Assembly (NCBI GenBank): GCA_021151625.1
Contig: JAGKWY010000039.1
Span: 1-40,185, forward strand
Reading direction: 5' to 3'
DNA: 40,185 nt
Source: Gammaproteobacteria bacterium
Lineage (GTDB): Bacteria; Pseudomonadota; Gammaproteobacteria; Pseudomonadales; Cellvibrionaceae
The position numbers were made by a program, and so were the translations under genes. Positions 17,677 to 25,997 of this stretch are shown here, piece by piece. Numbering within the stretch: the first letter of the stretch is position 1; every line of letters starts with the position of its first letter. The notes under the pieces were generated by a model. That model saw only the letters and a list, made by a program, of their open reading frames with translations. It had not been told where the DNA came from and did no database searches.

Positions 17677-17688
17677 GATGGGACTCCC

Positions 17689-18741
17689 TTAGAACAAGGA
17701 CAAAGAAGTACCTACTGCTCTGCTTTTTGCCAGCTCATAAAAGTGGCGCGCACAGGCAATATCATCCACGGCCATTCCCATTGCATTCAGGACAATAATT
17801 TCATCCGCACTGTCCCTGCCTGCTTTTTTCCCAACAACCAATTCACCCAGCTCTGCATGCAGTTGATCCCGGGAAAAACGCCCTTCCAGCACCAACTGGT
17901 TAATAATTTTCTTCTCGCGATTGCACTGATCCCAATCATCAACAACGACTTTATTTGCACGTTCAAAAACTTCTTTGTGCAGATCCATAATAGAAACGTT
18001 GCTAACAAAGGCACCCGGCTTTATCCAGTCAAACTCAACATAGGGGGAATCGGTCACTGTACAGGTCACCACCAGATCCCCCTTCTCAACTGCTTGTTTA
18101 GCCGTATCCATGGGCAGAAAATTAATCTGTGGGTAACTCTCACTGAATTGGCGGGAAAATAGCTCAGAAGCATGAGGATTAAGATCAAACAAATAAACAT
18201 CTTCTATTGCAGGAAATTGTTCGATCAAGGTAACAATTTGCATTTTGGCAATCGGCCCACAACCAATGCAAGCAACTGATTTGAATCCGGGATTGGTCAA
18301 ATATTTTGCGGCAATTGCCGTTACCGCCGCCGTGCGCATGCCACTGATCAAGCTTCCCTCTAAAACAGCGATGGGATAATTCGTATTGACATCATTGAGA
18401 ATAATTACCGCACTCGCACGCGGCAGACCAAATTTACGGCCATTAGCTTCGCGGCTCCCAACCCACTTAATTCCTGCTGCCGGCGCATCGCCGCCGAGGT
18501 AGCACGGCATGGCTATAATCCTATCTGCAATATGATTTGCTTCTGGCCAACGCAAATAAGGTTTGATGGGTTGCACTACTTGCCCATCAGCATGCTGAGC
18601 CAAACCCTGGGTTACGGCAGTGATGTAGTGCTGGCTGGATGCTGCACCCAATTGTAATAAATCAGATTGGCTTAAATACAAAAGCGGAGCCGCTGCGGGA
18701 GAAATATTAGAAAGCAGTAATGAATTACCTTGCACGGACAT
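17689..18741 (-). CDS. sbnB: SbnB-like dehydrogenase of L-2,3-diaminopropionate synthesis
   Basis: A 350-residue member of the ornithine cyclodeaminase/mu-crystallin family. The NAD-binding motif is CIGCGPIAKMQ (158-168); the substrate side has YLRWPEANHIADRIIAMP, GIKWVGS (90-96) and LEGSLISGMRTAA (127-139). The P-Y-L-R and HIADRIIAMP segments are those I associate with SbnB rather than with true ornithine cyclodeaminases. SbnB oxidatively cleaves ACEGA, made by SbnA, to L-2,3-diaminopropionate and 2-oxoglutarate, giving two staphyloferrin B building blocks at once. It is the first gene of the biosynthesis operon and has a Fur-like site about 60 bases before its start codon. Confidence 0.88.
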   Translation of the reverse strand: MSVQGNSLLLSNISPAAAPLLYLSQSDLLQLGAASSQHYITAVTQGLAQHADGQVVQPIKPYLRWPEANHIADRIIAMPCYLGGDAPAAGIKWVGSREANGRKFGLPRASAVIILNDVNTNYPIAVLEGSLISGMRTAAVTAIAAKYLTNPGFKSVACIGCGPIAKMQIVTLIEQFPAIEDVYLFDLNPHASELFSRQFSESYPQINFLPMDTAKQAVEKGDLVVTCTVTDSPYVEFDWIKPGAFVSNVSIMDLHKEVFERANKVVVDDWDQCNREKKIINQLVLEGRFSRDQLHAELGELVVGKKAGRDSADEIIVLNAMGMAVDDIACARHFYELAKSRAVGTSLSLF

Positions 18742-19084
18742 TTTGTTGCACCCTTTATCAATTGCATTAAATTAAAAATATCTTTCACTTAAAAATCTAT
18801 CCCTAATGAAAATATTTATCAATTGATAATTTTGATTTACAAAAATTTTGTCACTCAATGATGCATTAAATTTAATATTCATTATTTTTAAAATATTTTT
18901 ATTAAATTTAAACAAAAGAAATTGAAAATAAATTATATCGATAATAAAAATTAAACTTATAAAGTAATTAAATTAAATTAAATGCAGTGCGGATAGGCTA
19001 AAAAAATATCAATGCAAGACAATGACACCACTTATTTCAGCAGCATCATTGCCCAATGAGAAAAATAAAAATAGATTTAAATAA
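18742..19084. other. Very AT-rich intergenic region in front of the siderophore operon
   Basis: This 343-base stretch between sbnB and the upstream TonB receptor is dominated by A and T runs, far more than the genes around it. No open frame with coding character is seen. It holds a TATAAT on the minus strand (18937-18932) without a good -35, a perfect 14-base palindrome (18816-18829) and a Fur-like site. It is most simply the regulated leader and promoter of the operon. Confidence 0.6.
18802..18829 (-). promoter_or_regulatory. Fur-box-like site upstream of sbnB
   Basis: Read on the minus strand, 18820-18802 is GATAAATATTTTCATTAGG, which matches 13 of 19 positions of the Fur consensus GATAATGATAATCATTATC. 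It overlaps a perfect palindrome TTATCAATTGATAA (18816-18829). It lies about 60 bases before the sbnB start, where Fur would repress the siderophore operon when iron is plentiful. AT-rich sequence raises the chance of a random match. Confidence 0.5.
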
Positions 19085-21580
19085 TCACCAATTGTGCGTA
19101 AAACTTATTTTAAGCACAGTACCACTTGCCGGCAAATGACTGGTATTTGTATCACTGCGCAACAACTGGCTATAGAGCGGGTAGTAATATTGGTTAAGGA
19201 GATTTTCCACACCTATGTTCACATTACTCTCATCACTGATTTTCCACTGCGAAATTAAATCGACGGTGGCATAGCCCTCAGTATCCCTGCGACTGAAACT
19301 GGCCACACCATTCAGACGGTAATCTTTACCTTTAAATGCTGTGGTTTGCAGCCTGTGACTCCAATTTTCCGAGGGGCGATACTCGACATAAGCAGTAAAT
19401 TTTAGCGGAGGAATTCGGTTGCCCGGCATATGCTGGTATTGGCTGGAATTTTGCGGAAGCTCTTCACCTTTCATCCAGCTAATAGTGCTGCCAAGACTCC
19501 AGTGATCGTCATCGGTAAAATAATCGATGCCGGCTTCTACACCGTAAATTTTCTCTTTGGTGCGTGCAAGGCGCAGACCATTATTAAAACTTTGTACTGC
19601 GCCTAAATCTGACTTGGATTCATACACACTAAAATTGGCCAGGGCATTTTCCCAGCGCCCACGCCAGCCAAGTTCAGCGGTATCTATTTTTAACGCTTGC
19701 AGATTTGAATTGTTGATATTAAATGCGGGCGTCGCATTACGCACTTGCAGACCTATATCCGGCAATTGAAAACCCTGACTGTAAGAAGCATAAATTTCAT
19801 GCTTTTTTGTCAGTGCGAAAACACTACCGGCATTGTAAGTCCACTCATCATAATCAACCGTACCGCCTGCAACGGCGCCCGGATTCGCCAGACGCGATTG
19901 CGACAATGGAATAAAATCATCAAAACTTGCTTCAGCGCGGTCGTAACGAGTTCCCGCTTCAACCGACCAGCGCTCGTTAAAACGATGCTCCAGTTTTGCA
20001 AATGCACCAGACGTGTTGGTGGTTACTTCAGGCATATAAATTATTTTGCCAATTTTCTTGAAAACCAGCCCGCCGCTGGCGTCATAAATTTTTGGATCAA
20101 AAATATCCAGCGGCATATCAGTGACTTCATTATGCAAATCACCACCCCAAACAATTTGGGTCGTGTTTTTATCACCCAATGGTGACTTAACAGTTACGCG
20201 CCCGCCGTAGACTTCGGAATTTTGTTGGGATTGATCCACATTGCCACCACGCACGGCCACCTTGCGCGCGTCAAAGGGGGCGAAGCGCGTGAAAAAATCA
20301 CGATAATACATTTGTGCGGCTAGCGTATGACCCGCAAGGTTGCGGTGTTCATAATCCATTCCCAGCAAGGTGTTTTCCACACGATTTTGTTCGTCGAGAT
20401 CAAGCCCTTTTATTGAGCGAGCAGGAACACTATTCGGCGGCAATTGCGCAACACTGGGGTCAGTTGCATAGTCCGTATCCTGGCTGAGGTCGTAATAGCT
20501 CGCAGAGAGTTGCAAGCGCTGGTTCTCATTAATTTTAAAACCCAGCTTTGCAGAAGTGCTGTAAATCGTTGAATCAAACATATCGCCCTGACTGGGCTCA
20601 GGCGCAATGCGATTACCTTTCGCATCATAGGAACCGCCCACCTGGCGAGCGCCCAAACTGAGCGTGTAATCCACCACCTCTTTTGCACCGGAGAGGTAAT
20701 GCTGAACTTCGCCGCCCAATCCTGAGGTACCTATTTTTGATAGAGGTACAACACCGCTAATCGTTGTTTGCGAGCGCGTCTCGCCTTCAGGTTTGCGTGT
20801 GCGAATGGAAATAATCCCGCCTGCTGCACTGCTGCCATAAATAGAGCTACTGCCGCGCAGCACTTCAATTTGCTCAACATCAGCCAGATTAATGTTGGCG
20901 AGATTGCGCGATGAACCGCGGTTGGTATTGAGCGGCACACCATCCACCAACACCAGCGTTTCACGCCCGCGCAGGGTTTGGCCGTATTCAGAAATGGTAT
21001 GCGTAGAATCCGCCATGCCGGTAATTGCTTTGCCAAGCAAGGTGGCAAGACTATCCGAACCCTGGCGCAACTTTTCCAGTTCCGCTTTTTCAATCAGCGT
21101 CACCGAGCGCGATGGCGCAACCACCTCACTATCTGTGCGCGCGGTAATCACTACTTTCTGCAGTTTTTTCACAGCAGCGGGAGCCGGTTTCACTGCCAGG
21201 GTGTAATTGCCCTCCTCCAATTTAACAACGCGCAAATTGGTATTTTCCAATAAACGAGCGAAGCCCTCTTCCACTGCAAAATTGCCAGTGAGCCCGGCAG
21301 TGTTAAGCCCTTGCAGCTGATCACTATTCACCGACAGATTAACGCCAGCTTGACCAGCAAACATTAACAGGGCTGGCTCCAGCGGACCTGCAGGAATCCG
21401 GTAGGTTTTTAATTCCGGCGCAACGGCAACCGCCTGAGAAATTGACTCCTGTGCCCAGGCACCGGGCACCTGAGCGGCAGCAGCAAAGCTGGCGCAGACA
21501 ATCAAGGTCGAACGAGTAGCGGCTGTGCGAAGGTTAAATCGACGAGCAGAAAACAGAGAACGAGTGTGGTATTCAAACAT
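19085..21580 (-). CDS. TonB-dependent siderophore receptor with STN signalling domain
   Basis: An 831-residue outer-membrane receptor. After a signal peptide (cleaved near AWA, residue 43) comes an STN domain (about 58-131: LKTYRIPAGPLEPALLMFAGQAGVN onward in part), then a TonB box near QKVVITA (141-147), the plug with LVLVDGVPLNTNRG and IEVLRGSSSIYGSSAAGG, and a 22-strand barrel ending in an aromatic residue, tryptophan. STN domains pass the ligand signal to a FecR-type anti-sigma factor. The gene is the nearest receptor to the biosynthesis operon and reads in the same direction, so it is the best candidate for uptake of the cognate ferric siderophore. A terminator upstream separates it from the next receptor. 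Confidence 0.9.
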   Translation of the reverse strand: MFEYHTRSLFSARRFNLRTAATRSTLIVCASFAAAAQVPGAWAQESISQAVAVAPELKTYRIPAGPLEPALLMFAGQAGVNLSVNSDQLQGLNTAGLTGNFAVEEGFARLLENTNLRVVKLEEGNYTLAVKPAPAAVKKLQKVVITARTDSEVVAPSRSVTLIEKAELEKLRQGSDSLATLLGKAITGMADSTHTISEYGQTLRGRETLVLVDGVPLNTNRGSSRNLANINLADVEQIEVLRGSSSIYGSSAAGGIISIRTRKPEGETRSQTTISGVVPLSKIGTSGLGGEVQHYLSGAKEVVDYTLSLGARQVGGSYDAKGNRIAPEPSQGDMFDSTIYSTSAKLGFKINENQRLQLSASYYDLSQDTDYATDPSVAQLPPNSVPARSIKGLDLDEQNRVENTLLGMDYEHRNLAGHTLAAQMYYRDFFTRFAPFDARKVAVRGGNVDQSQQNSEVYGGRVTVKSPLGDKNTTQIVWGGDLHNEVTDMPLDIFDPKIYDASGGLVFKKIGKIIYMPEVTTNTSGAFAKLEHRFNERWSVEAGTRYDRAEASFDDFIPLSQSRLANPGAVAGGTVDYDEWTYNAGSVFALTKKHEIYASYSQGFQLPDIGLQVRNATPAFNINNSNLQALKIDTAELGWRGRWENALANFSVYESKSDLGAVQSFNNGLRLARTKEKIYGVEAGIDYFTDDDHWSLGSTISWMKGEELPQNSSQYQHMPGNRIPPLKFTAYVEYRPSENWSHRLQTTAFKGKDYRLNGVASFSRRDTEGYATVDLISQWKISDESNVNIGVENLLNQYYYPLYSQLLRSDTNTSHLPASGTVLKISFTHNW

Positions 21581-21734
21581 CGGTTATATCCATGTCAAAA
21601 GTCATTGAGTGAGATTTTCAAAAGACATGACAGGCGAGAATCAAAAACAGGACAGCCAAATTGAAATCTTTTTAATTTTTTTCGCGAAACCCATTGCTGC
21701 AGCGTGATACCACCGACTTGGTACCACTTAAGAA

Positions 21735-21762
21735 AGAAAAAAGCCGGGCACAAAATCCCGGC
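21735..21762 (-). terminator. Intrinsic terminator behind the upstream STN receptor gene
   Basis: On the minus strand GCCGGG and CCCGGC arms (21762-21743, 8-base loop) are followed at once by TTTTTTC. It begins 11 bases after the stop of the receptor gene at 21773. It should end the fecIR-receptor transcript, so the next receptor and the sbn genes need their own promoter in 21581-21734, where no clear Fur box was found. Confidence 0.8.
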
Positions 21763-21772
21763 CAGTTGCCGA

Positions 21773-24232
21773 TTAATATTCTATACGCAGCGATGCCAAA
21801 AGCGTGCGCGGCCTGCCTGGCGCAATTTCGTCGCGGCTGCCACTGGCCACGTAATAACCAGTATCGCTGATGTTAGTCAGATTGAGCTGTGCGGTAAGAA
21901 TTGCGTCAGCCCAGAGCCATTTGTATTGCGCCATTAAATCGGCACGCACATAGCCTGGAATTTGAAAGCTATTTGCCACATCCCCTTGTTGCTCACTCAG
22001 GGCGTAGGCCCCCAAGCCCAGACTGTAACCCGTAGCACCTCCATTTTCCTGGTCATAACGCAGGAAAACTTTGGCTCCATTGCGCGGAACACCATAAAGC
22101 GCTTTGCCAAAGCTATCATCATTAGCTTCCGTCACTTCAGTTTTGGTATAGGCGTAAGAGGCAGTGAGATTGAGATGGGAAGTTAAGCGACCACCCAGAT
22201 CCCACTCCAGGCCCCTGCTGCGCGACCCACCCGTTTCCACTGAAAAGCCGGGATTATTCGCATCGGGCGTTTGCAAATTACTTTTGCGCAACTCGTAAAG
22301 CGCAATCGTCGTGAATAAACCCTTATCAGTACTTTCCGCTTTAAAACCAATTTCAAACTGTTCGCCCCTGGTGGGTGAAAAACTTTTTCCACTAGCACTC
22401 AGACCGTAATTGGTATCGCTAAATGATTCCGTAAAATTGGAATACCAGGACCAATTGGATTCAGACAGCCAGGCCACACCAATACGCGAACTAAACTCCT
22501 TATCATTAGTAGTAACCGCTGCGCTACCGATTGGACTTTCCAAATGCGATTTAGCCTTGTCGTAGCGCCCACCCACTAGCAAACGCCAGTGAGACGTGAG
22601 GCTGATCTGATCCTGAATATAAATGGCGTTATTGCGCGATGAATTAAAGGTTGTATCTTGCAGGCTGGTGTCCGGCTCAGTTTGACCATAAATCGGTTCA
22701 TAGATATTCAATAAGGTGCCCGCAGGAATATCGAGGACGCCATCGCCATCAAGGTCGATATAGTCCGGCATACGGAAATCAAACTGGCCTTCAGTATCAT
22801 AATAATCAACACCCAATAACGGCTCGTGCTTCAGACCTAACCAATCGGCCTGCCCCACCAGTTCAAATGAGGTATAGGTGCTATCAATATCGCGCTGTTC
22901 AATACGACGGCCAACACGATACAAAGTGCCTTCATCGCCAATCAAGGTGTGTAAATGTTCAACGCCCTGCCCCTCGCCGTTTTCATGCAAAAAATTTTGT
23001 CGCAACATCCAGTTTTCGTTTAAGCGATGCGACCAATCAACAGCAGCCAGGCTCACTTTATTTTCATGATGATCCGCTTTTTCTCCCAGGTTGCGCCCCG
23101 GGGGCACCTTAGCCGGGCGATTGCCCACAGCCACTATTCCGCGATCAATGGGGCTATCCTGATTTGCAAATTCAAATTCCACATTAATACGGGTATCAGC
23201 ACTGGGCAGATAGCTCAGGCTCGGTGCAATAAAAGCGCGTTCGGTTTGGACAAACTCGCGAAATGAATCTGCATTTTCGTAAGCACCATTCACACGATAA
23301 AGAACAGAGTTGCTTTCATTAACGGGGCCGGTTGCATCAACTTGTGTTTGCAAAAAACTATCGCTGCCCGCTTGTTGCTGTATTGAGTAATACGCTGATT
23401 CTTGCGGCTTTTTAGTAACCACATTAAACACACCGCCAACATCGCCACGCCCAAACGCAACAGAGGATGGCCCTTTGAGGATATCAATACGCTCGGCATT
23501 AGCGACTTCCGTCATCCCCAAGCGACGAGTGCGTACCCCGTTGCGATAGCTGTCACGAATTTGATAGCCACGGACAATAATATCTTCGTGCACCGAGGTG
23601 CTTCCCGCATAAACCCCACTCACTGTTTGCGAGGCTTCACGCAGGGAATTAGCTTGCAGATCATCGATCAGCGCTTTTGGAACTGTTTGCACCGATATAG
23701 GAGTTTCAATTAACGGCACTGTACTTTTAGTTGTTGCAGGCGCGCGCTCGGCACGCTGGGCAATATCGCGCTCCGCAGTAATCACTACCGTTTTTAATTT
23801 TCCCTTGCTGGCTGCAGCACTGACTATTCGGGTTCGCAACACAAAACCACCGCCATCGGTACGAACAGCTTCTAACCCGGTGCCATCCAGCAATGTTGCA
23901 AATGCATTTTCAAGAGAATAATGCCCCTTCAACCCCGCTGTGGTTTTTCGCTCTGTTTGCTCTGCCGTAAACGTTAACAATACATTTGCTGAGCTGGCCA
24001 GGTTGCGCAAGGCTGGAGCGAGAGAACCGGCAGGAATATTGTATGACCGCAGCTCTTGTGCCTGAGGCTCCACCGCATGTTGCCCCTGGGCGATTGCCGG
24101 AATAGGTGTGCCCAGCAGTAGCCCACACACCGCCGCCGAAATAACGCTTGCTAATGGATGCCGCAACAATAGGCGTTTGCCCGAGGAATTACCGGATTGA
24201 AAAATTACAGATTGTGCGTGTTTAGTAAACAT
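21773..24232 (-). CDS. TonB-dependent ferric siderophore receptor with STN domain (FecR-linked)
   Basis: An 819-residue receptor of the FpvA/FoxA kind. Signal peptide cleaved near AIA (46-48), STN domain at about 61-133 (LRSYNIPAGSLAPALRNLAS at its start), TonB box LKTVVITA (146-153), plug motifs IETPISVQTVPK, DIIVRGYQIRDSYRNG, RIDILKGPSSVAFGRGDVGG, and a barrel ending in Tyr (SLRIEY). It follows fecR by 81 bases on the same strand, the classical sigma/anti-sigma/receptor order, so the STN domain likely signals through the adjacent FecR. The ligand cannot be told from the sequence; hydroxamate- or carboxylate-type ferric siderophores are typical for this group. Confidence 0.9.
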   Translation of the reverse strand: MFTKHAQSVIFQSGNSSGKRLLLRHPLASVISAAVCGLLLGTPIPAIAQGQHAVEPQAQELRSYNIPAGSLAPALRNLASSANVLLTFTAEQTERKTTAGLKGHYSLENAFATLLDGTGLEAVRTDGGGFVLRTRIVSAAASKGKLKTVVITAERDIAQRAERAPATTKSTVPLIETPISVQTVPKALIDDLQANSLREASQTVSGVYAGSTSVHEDIIVRGYQIRDSYRNGVRTRRLGMTEVANAERIDILKGPSSVAFGRGDVGGVFNVVTKKPQESAYYSIQQQAGSDSFLQTQVDATGPVNESNSVLYRVNGAYENADSFREFVQTERAFIAPSLSYLPSADTRINVEFEFANQDSPIDRGIVAVGNRPAKVPPGRNLGEKADHHENKVSLAAVDWSHRLNENWMLRQNFLHENGEGQGVEHLHTLIGDEGTLYRVGRRIEQRDIDSTYTSFELVGQADWLGLKHEPLLGVDYYDTEGQFDFRMPDYIDLDGDGVLDIPAGTLLNIYEPIYGQTEPDTSLQDTTFNSSRNNAIYIQDQISLTSHWRLLVGGRYDKAKSHLESPIGSAAVTTNDKEFSSRIGVAWLSESNWSWYSNFTESFSDTNYGLSASGKSFSPTRGEQFEIGFKAESTDKGLFTTIALYELRKSNLQTPDANNPGFSVETGGSRSRGLEWDLGGRLTSHLNLTASYAYTKTEVTEANDDSFGKALYGVPRNGAKVFLRYDQENGGATGYSLGLGAYALSEQQGDVANSFQIPGYVRADLMAQYKWLWADAILTAQLNLTNISDTGYYVASGSRDEIAPGRPRTLLASLRIEY

Positions 24233-24242
24233 AATGGTCCCA

Positions 24243-24270
24243 GATAAGATTAAACATGAATACTCTTATC
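24243..24270. repeat. Inverted repeat in the leader of the STN receptor gene
   Basis: GATAAGA (24243-24249) and TCTTATC (24264-24270) are exact reverse complements with a 14-base spacer, 10 bases upstream of the receptor start codon. It could be an operator or an mRNA hairpin near the ribosome binding site. It is not a standard Fur box in spacing. Confidence 0.4.
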
Positions 24271-24313
24271 AGAGAGGTCACCTGAGAAAAAAAATCGGGC
24301 AGAAAAATATTAA

Positions 24314-25333
24314 TTAATTGTTAGCAGCAGTAGTAACAGTTACCCAGTATCGCGTGCGAGAGTTCACTGCTACCGGTAACGCATTAGGTAAGGCGAGGAG
24401 AATTTGGTCAGTATCCGCTAATGGAAACACACCAGAAAAACGCAACTCAGCCACTGCCGGATCGCACCGGATAACTCCCGGCCTATAGCGGGAAAGCTCC
24501 GTCAGAAAATCATCCAGACGCATTTCATCCGCAATAATCTGCCCTTTGAGCCAAGCCGGGGATTGCTCCACCACCGCAGTGGGCTGCGCAATCGCTGTGC
24601 GCGTAAAGCTCACTTGCTCACCCGTGTGTATTCGCTGGTAGCTAGCGCTATTGGGTAGCGAAACTTCTACCGCACTTTCCAGCACCGCAACACGCGTAAT
24701 ACGCTCTTGTTGGTAAACTGAAAATTGTGTGCCCAGTGCCCTGACAGTACCTTCTCGCGTTTCAACAACCAGGGGACGAGTATCATTAGGCTTATGCCCG
24801 GTGATAATCATAATTTCACCCGCAATTAATTTAATTACGCGGCGATGTGTATCAAATTGAATGTTAATAGCGGTTGCTGTATTTAATGTCACACGGGTGC
24901 CATCATCCAATTGAATATGGCGCAGCTCTCCTGTTGCTGTGTGGTAATCCGCGAATTGTTGTTTGATTAGAGTGGTGCGCGATGCAGCCAATACAGAAAC
25001 ACCTGTAACACCCAACCACAACAGTGTGTGCATGGCTTTACGGCGCCCGGAAAATTCCGCTGCATCCTGCTCAGAAATGGAAGCCAGTGTTTTGTAGGCC
25101 ACTGCAGAGTCCAATCCGTTAATTCGCCCCAACACAGTTTCAAGATGTACCCAGGCACGCTCATGCTCCGGATGGGCGCTACGCCATTGCAGCAGCGCTG
25201 CTTGATCTGCGTCTGTCACCTCATCTGACATTATCAATGTCAGCCATTGCGCAGCTTCATCCGCTACAGATTCAGCAATATCAAGGCCAGCAACCAGCGG
25301 TCGATTTTCCGTAGCGTTAATTTGATGGCTCAC
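24314..25333 (-). CDS. fecR: FecR-family anti-sigma factor / signal transducer
   Basis: A 339-residue protein. The N-terminal cytoplasmic domain (about 22-75, ADEAAQWLTLIMSDEVT and WRSAHPEHERAWVHLE) binds the sigma factor; a single membrane helix follows at about 101-118; the periplasmic FecR domain starts near GELRHIQLDDGTRVTLNTAT. The C-terminal part with LSRYRPGVIRCDPAVAELRFSG contacts the receptor STN domain in this family. It starts 12 bases behind a fecI gene and is followed by an STN receptor, a complete surface-signalling set. In such systems FecR holds the ECF sigma factor until ligand binding. Confidence 0.9.
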   Translation of the reverse strand: MSHQINATENRPLVAGLDIAESVADEAAQWLTLIMSDEVTDADQAALLQWRSAHPEHERAWVHLETVLGRINGLDSAVAYKTLASISEQDAAEFSGRRKAMHTLLWLGVTGVSVLAASRTTLIKQQFADYHTATGELRHIQLDDGTRVTLNTATAINIQFDTHRRVIKLIAGEIMIITGHKPNDTRPLVVETREGTVRALGTQFSVYQQERITRVAVLESAVEVSLPNSASYQRIHTGEQVSFTRTAIAQPTAVVEQSPAWLKGQIIADEMRLDDFLTELSRYRPGVIRCDPAVAELRFSGVFPLADTDQILLALPNALPVAVNSRTRYWVTVTTAANN

Positions 25334-25345
25334 TGCAATTCCCGC

Positions 25346-25867
25346 CTATGAAAAGGAAAGTGAAAACAGGCAGTGCCGGTTTGCACGTGCGAGGTATTGT
25401 TTCACAGAACTGCTGGAGATTTGCAGGCGCTCGGCAATCTGCGCATAAGTGAAGCCTTCAAGATGCACGAGTAAAAATGCTTCTCTTACCAATGGTGGCA
25501 ATCCATCCAGCGCAGTATCAATTTGCTGCAAGGCTTCCAACGCCAGGAATTGATTTTCTAACGAAGGCGTTAAGGCTTCAGGTAAGGCAGCCAATGCTTC
25601 CAGATAAGCGCGCTCCAGAAGCTGGCGACGATAGCGATTGGCCATTAAGCGCCGTGCAATAGTAGCCAGAAATGACCTTGGCTCATTAATACCTACCAGG
25701 CTATTGGCAGTAATCACACTGACAAAAGTATCTTGAGCCAAATCTGCGGCAACAAATGAATCGCCTAATTTTCGGCGCAACCAGGAAAAGAGCCACCCAT
25801 GATGCTCACTATAAAACGCACCTAGATTAGGCTCTACCGCAGGTCCAATAATTGGTCTCTCTGACAT
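25346..25867 (-). CDS. fecI: FecI-like ECF sigma factor
   Basis: An ECF sigma factor of 173 residues with the ATG at 25867. Region 2 is visible in WLRRKLGDSFVAADLAQDTFVSV and FLATIARRLMANRYRR; region 4 in LPPLVREAFLLVHLEGFTYAQIAERLQISSSSVKQYLARA with its helix-turn-helix. The open frame extends to a TTG at 25933, but those 22 residues are not family-like. It should direct transcription of the receptor genes downstream after release by FecR. It lies 131 bases behind the second fecR, so the two fecIR pairs may share one transcript. Confidence 0.88.
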   Translation of the reverse strand: MSERPIIGPAVEPNLGAFYSEHHGWLFSWLRRKLGDSFVAADLAQDTFVSVITANSLVGINEPRSFLATIARRLMANRYRRQLLERAYLEALAALPEALTPSLENQFLALEALQQIDTALDGLPPLVREAFLLVHLEGFTYAQIAERLQISSSSVKQYLARANRHCLFSLSFS

Positions 25868-25997
25868 TTCTATATTCGATGCCTTGCCATTAATTTTTTC
25901 TGTAAGCAGAAAATATTTATCGCGATTCAACAAATATTTCCTGCGGATAATTTAGCGCGGATTTATTTTCCCGAGAATTAATTTATCGGGGATTAAC

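Noticed and set aside
8880..18741. Achromobactin or vibrioferrin operon
   Set aside because: Achromobactin also uses three NIS synthetases and an HpcH/HpaI-type enzyme but needs a diaminobutyrate aminotransferase; vibrioferrin needs an ATP-grasp enzyme. Here SbnA- and SbnB-like genes point to diaminopropionate instead.
21649..21654. TGTCCT on the minus strand as a FecI-type -10 element before the inner STN receptor
   Set aside because: No GGAAAT-like -35 stands 17 bases upstream, so the hexamer alone is not evidence.
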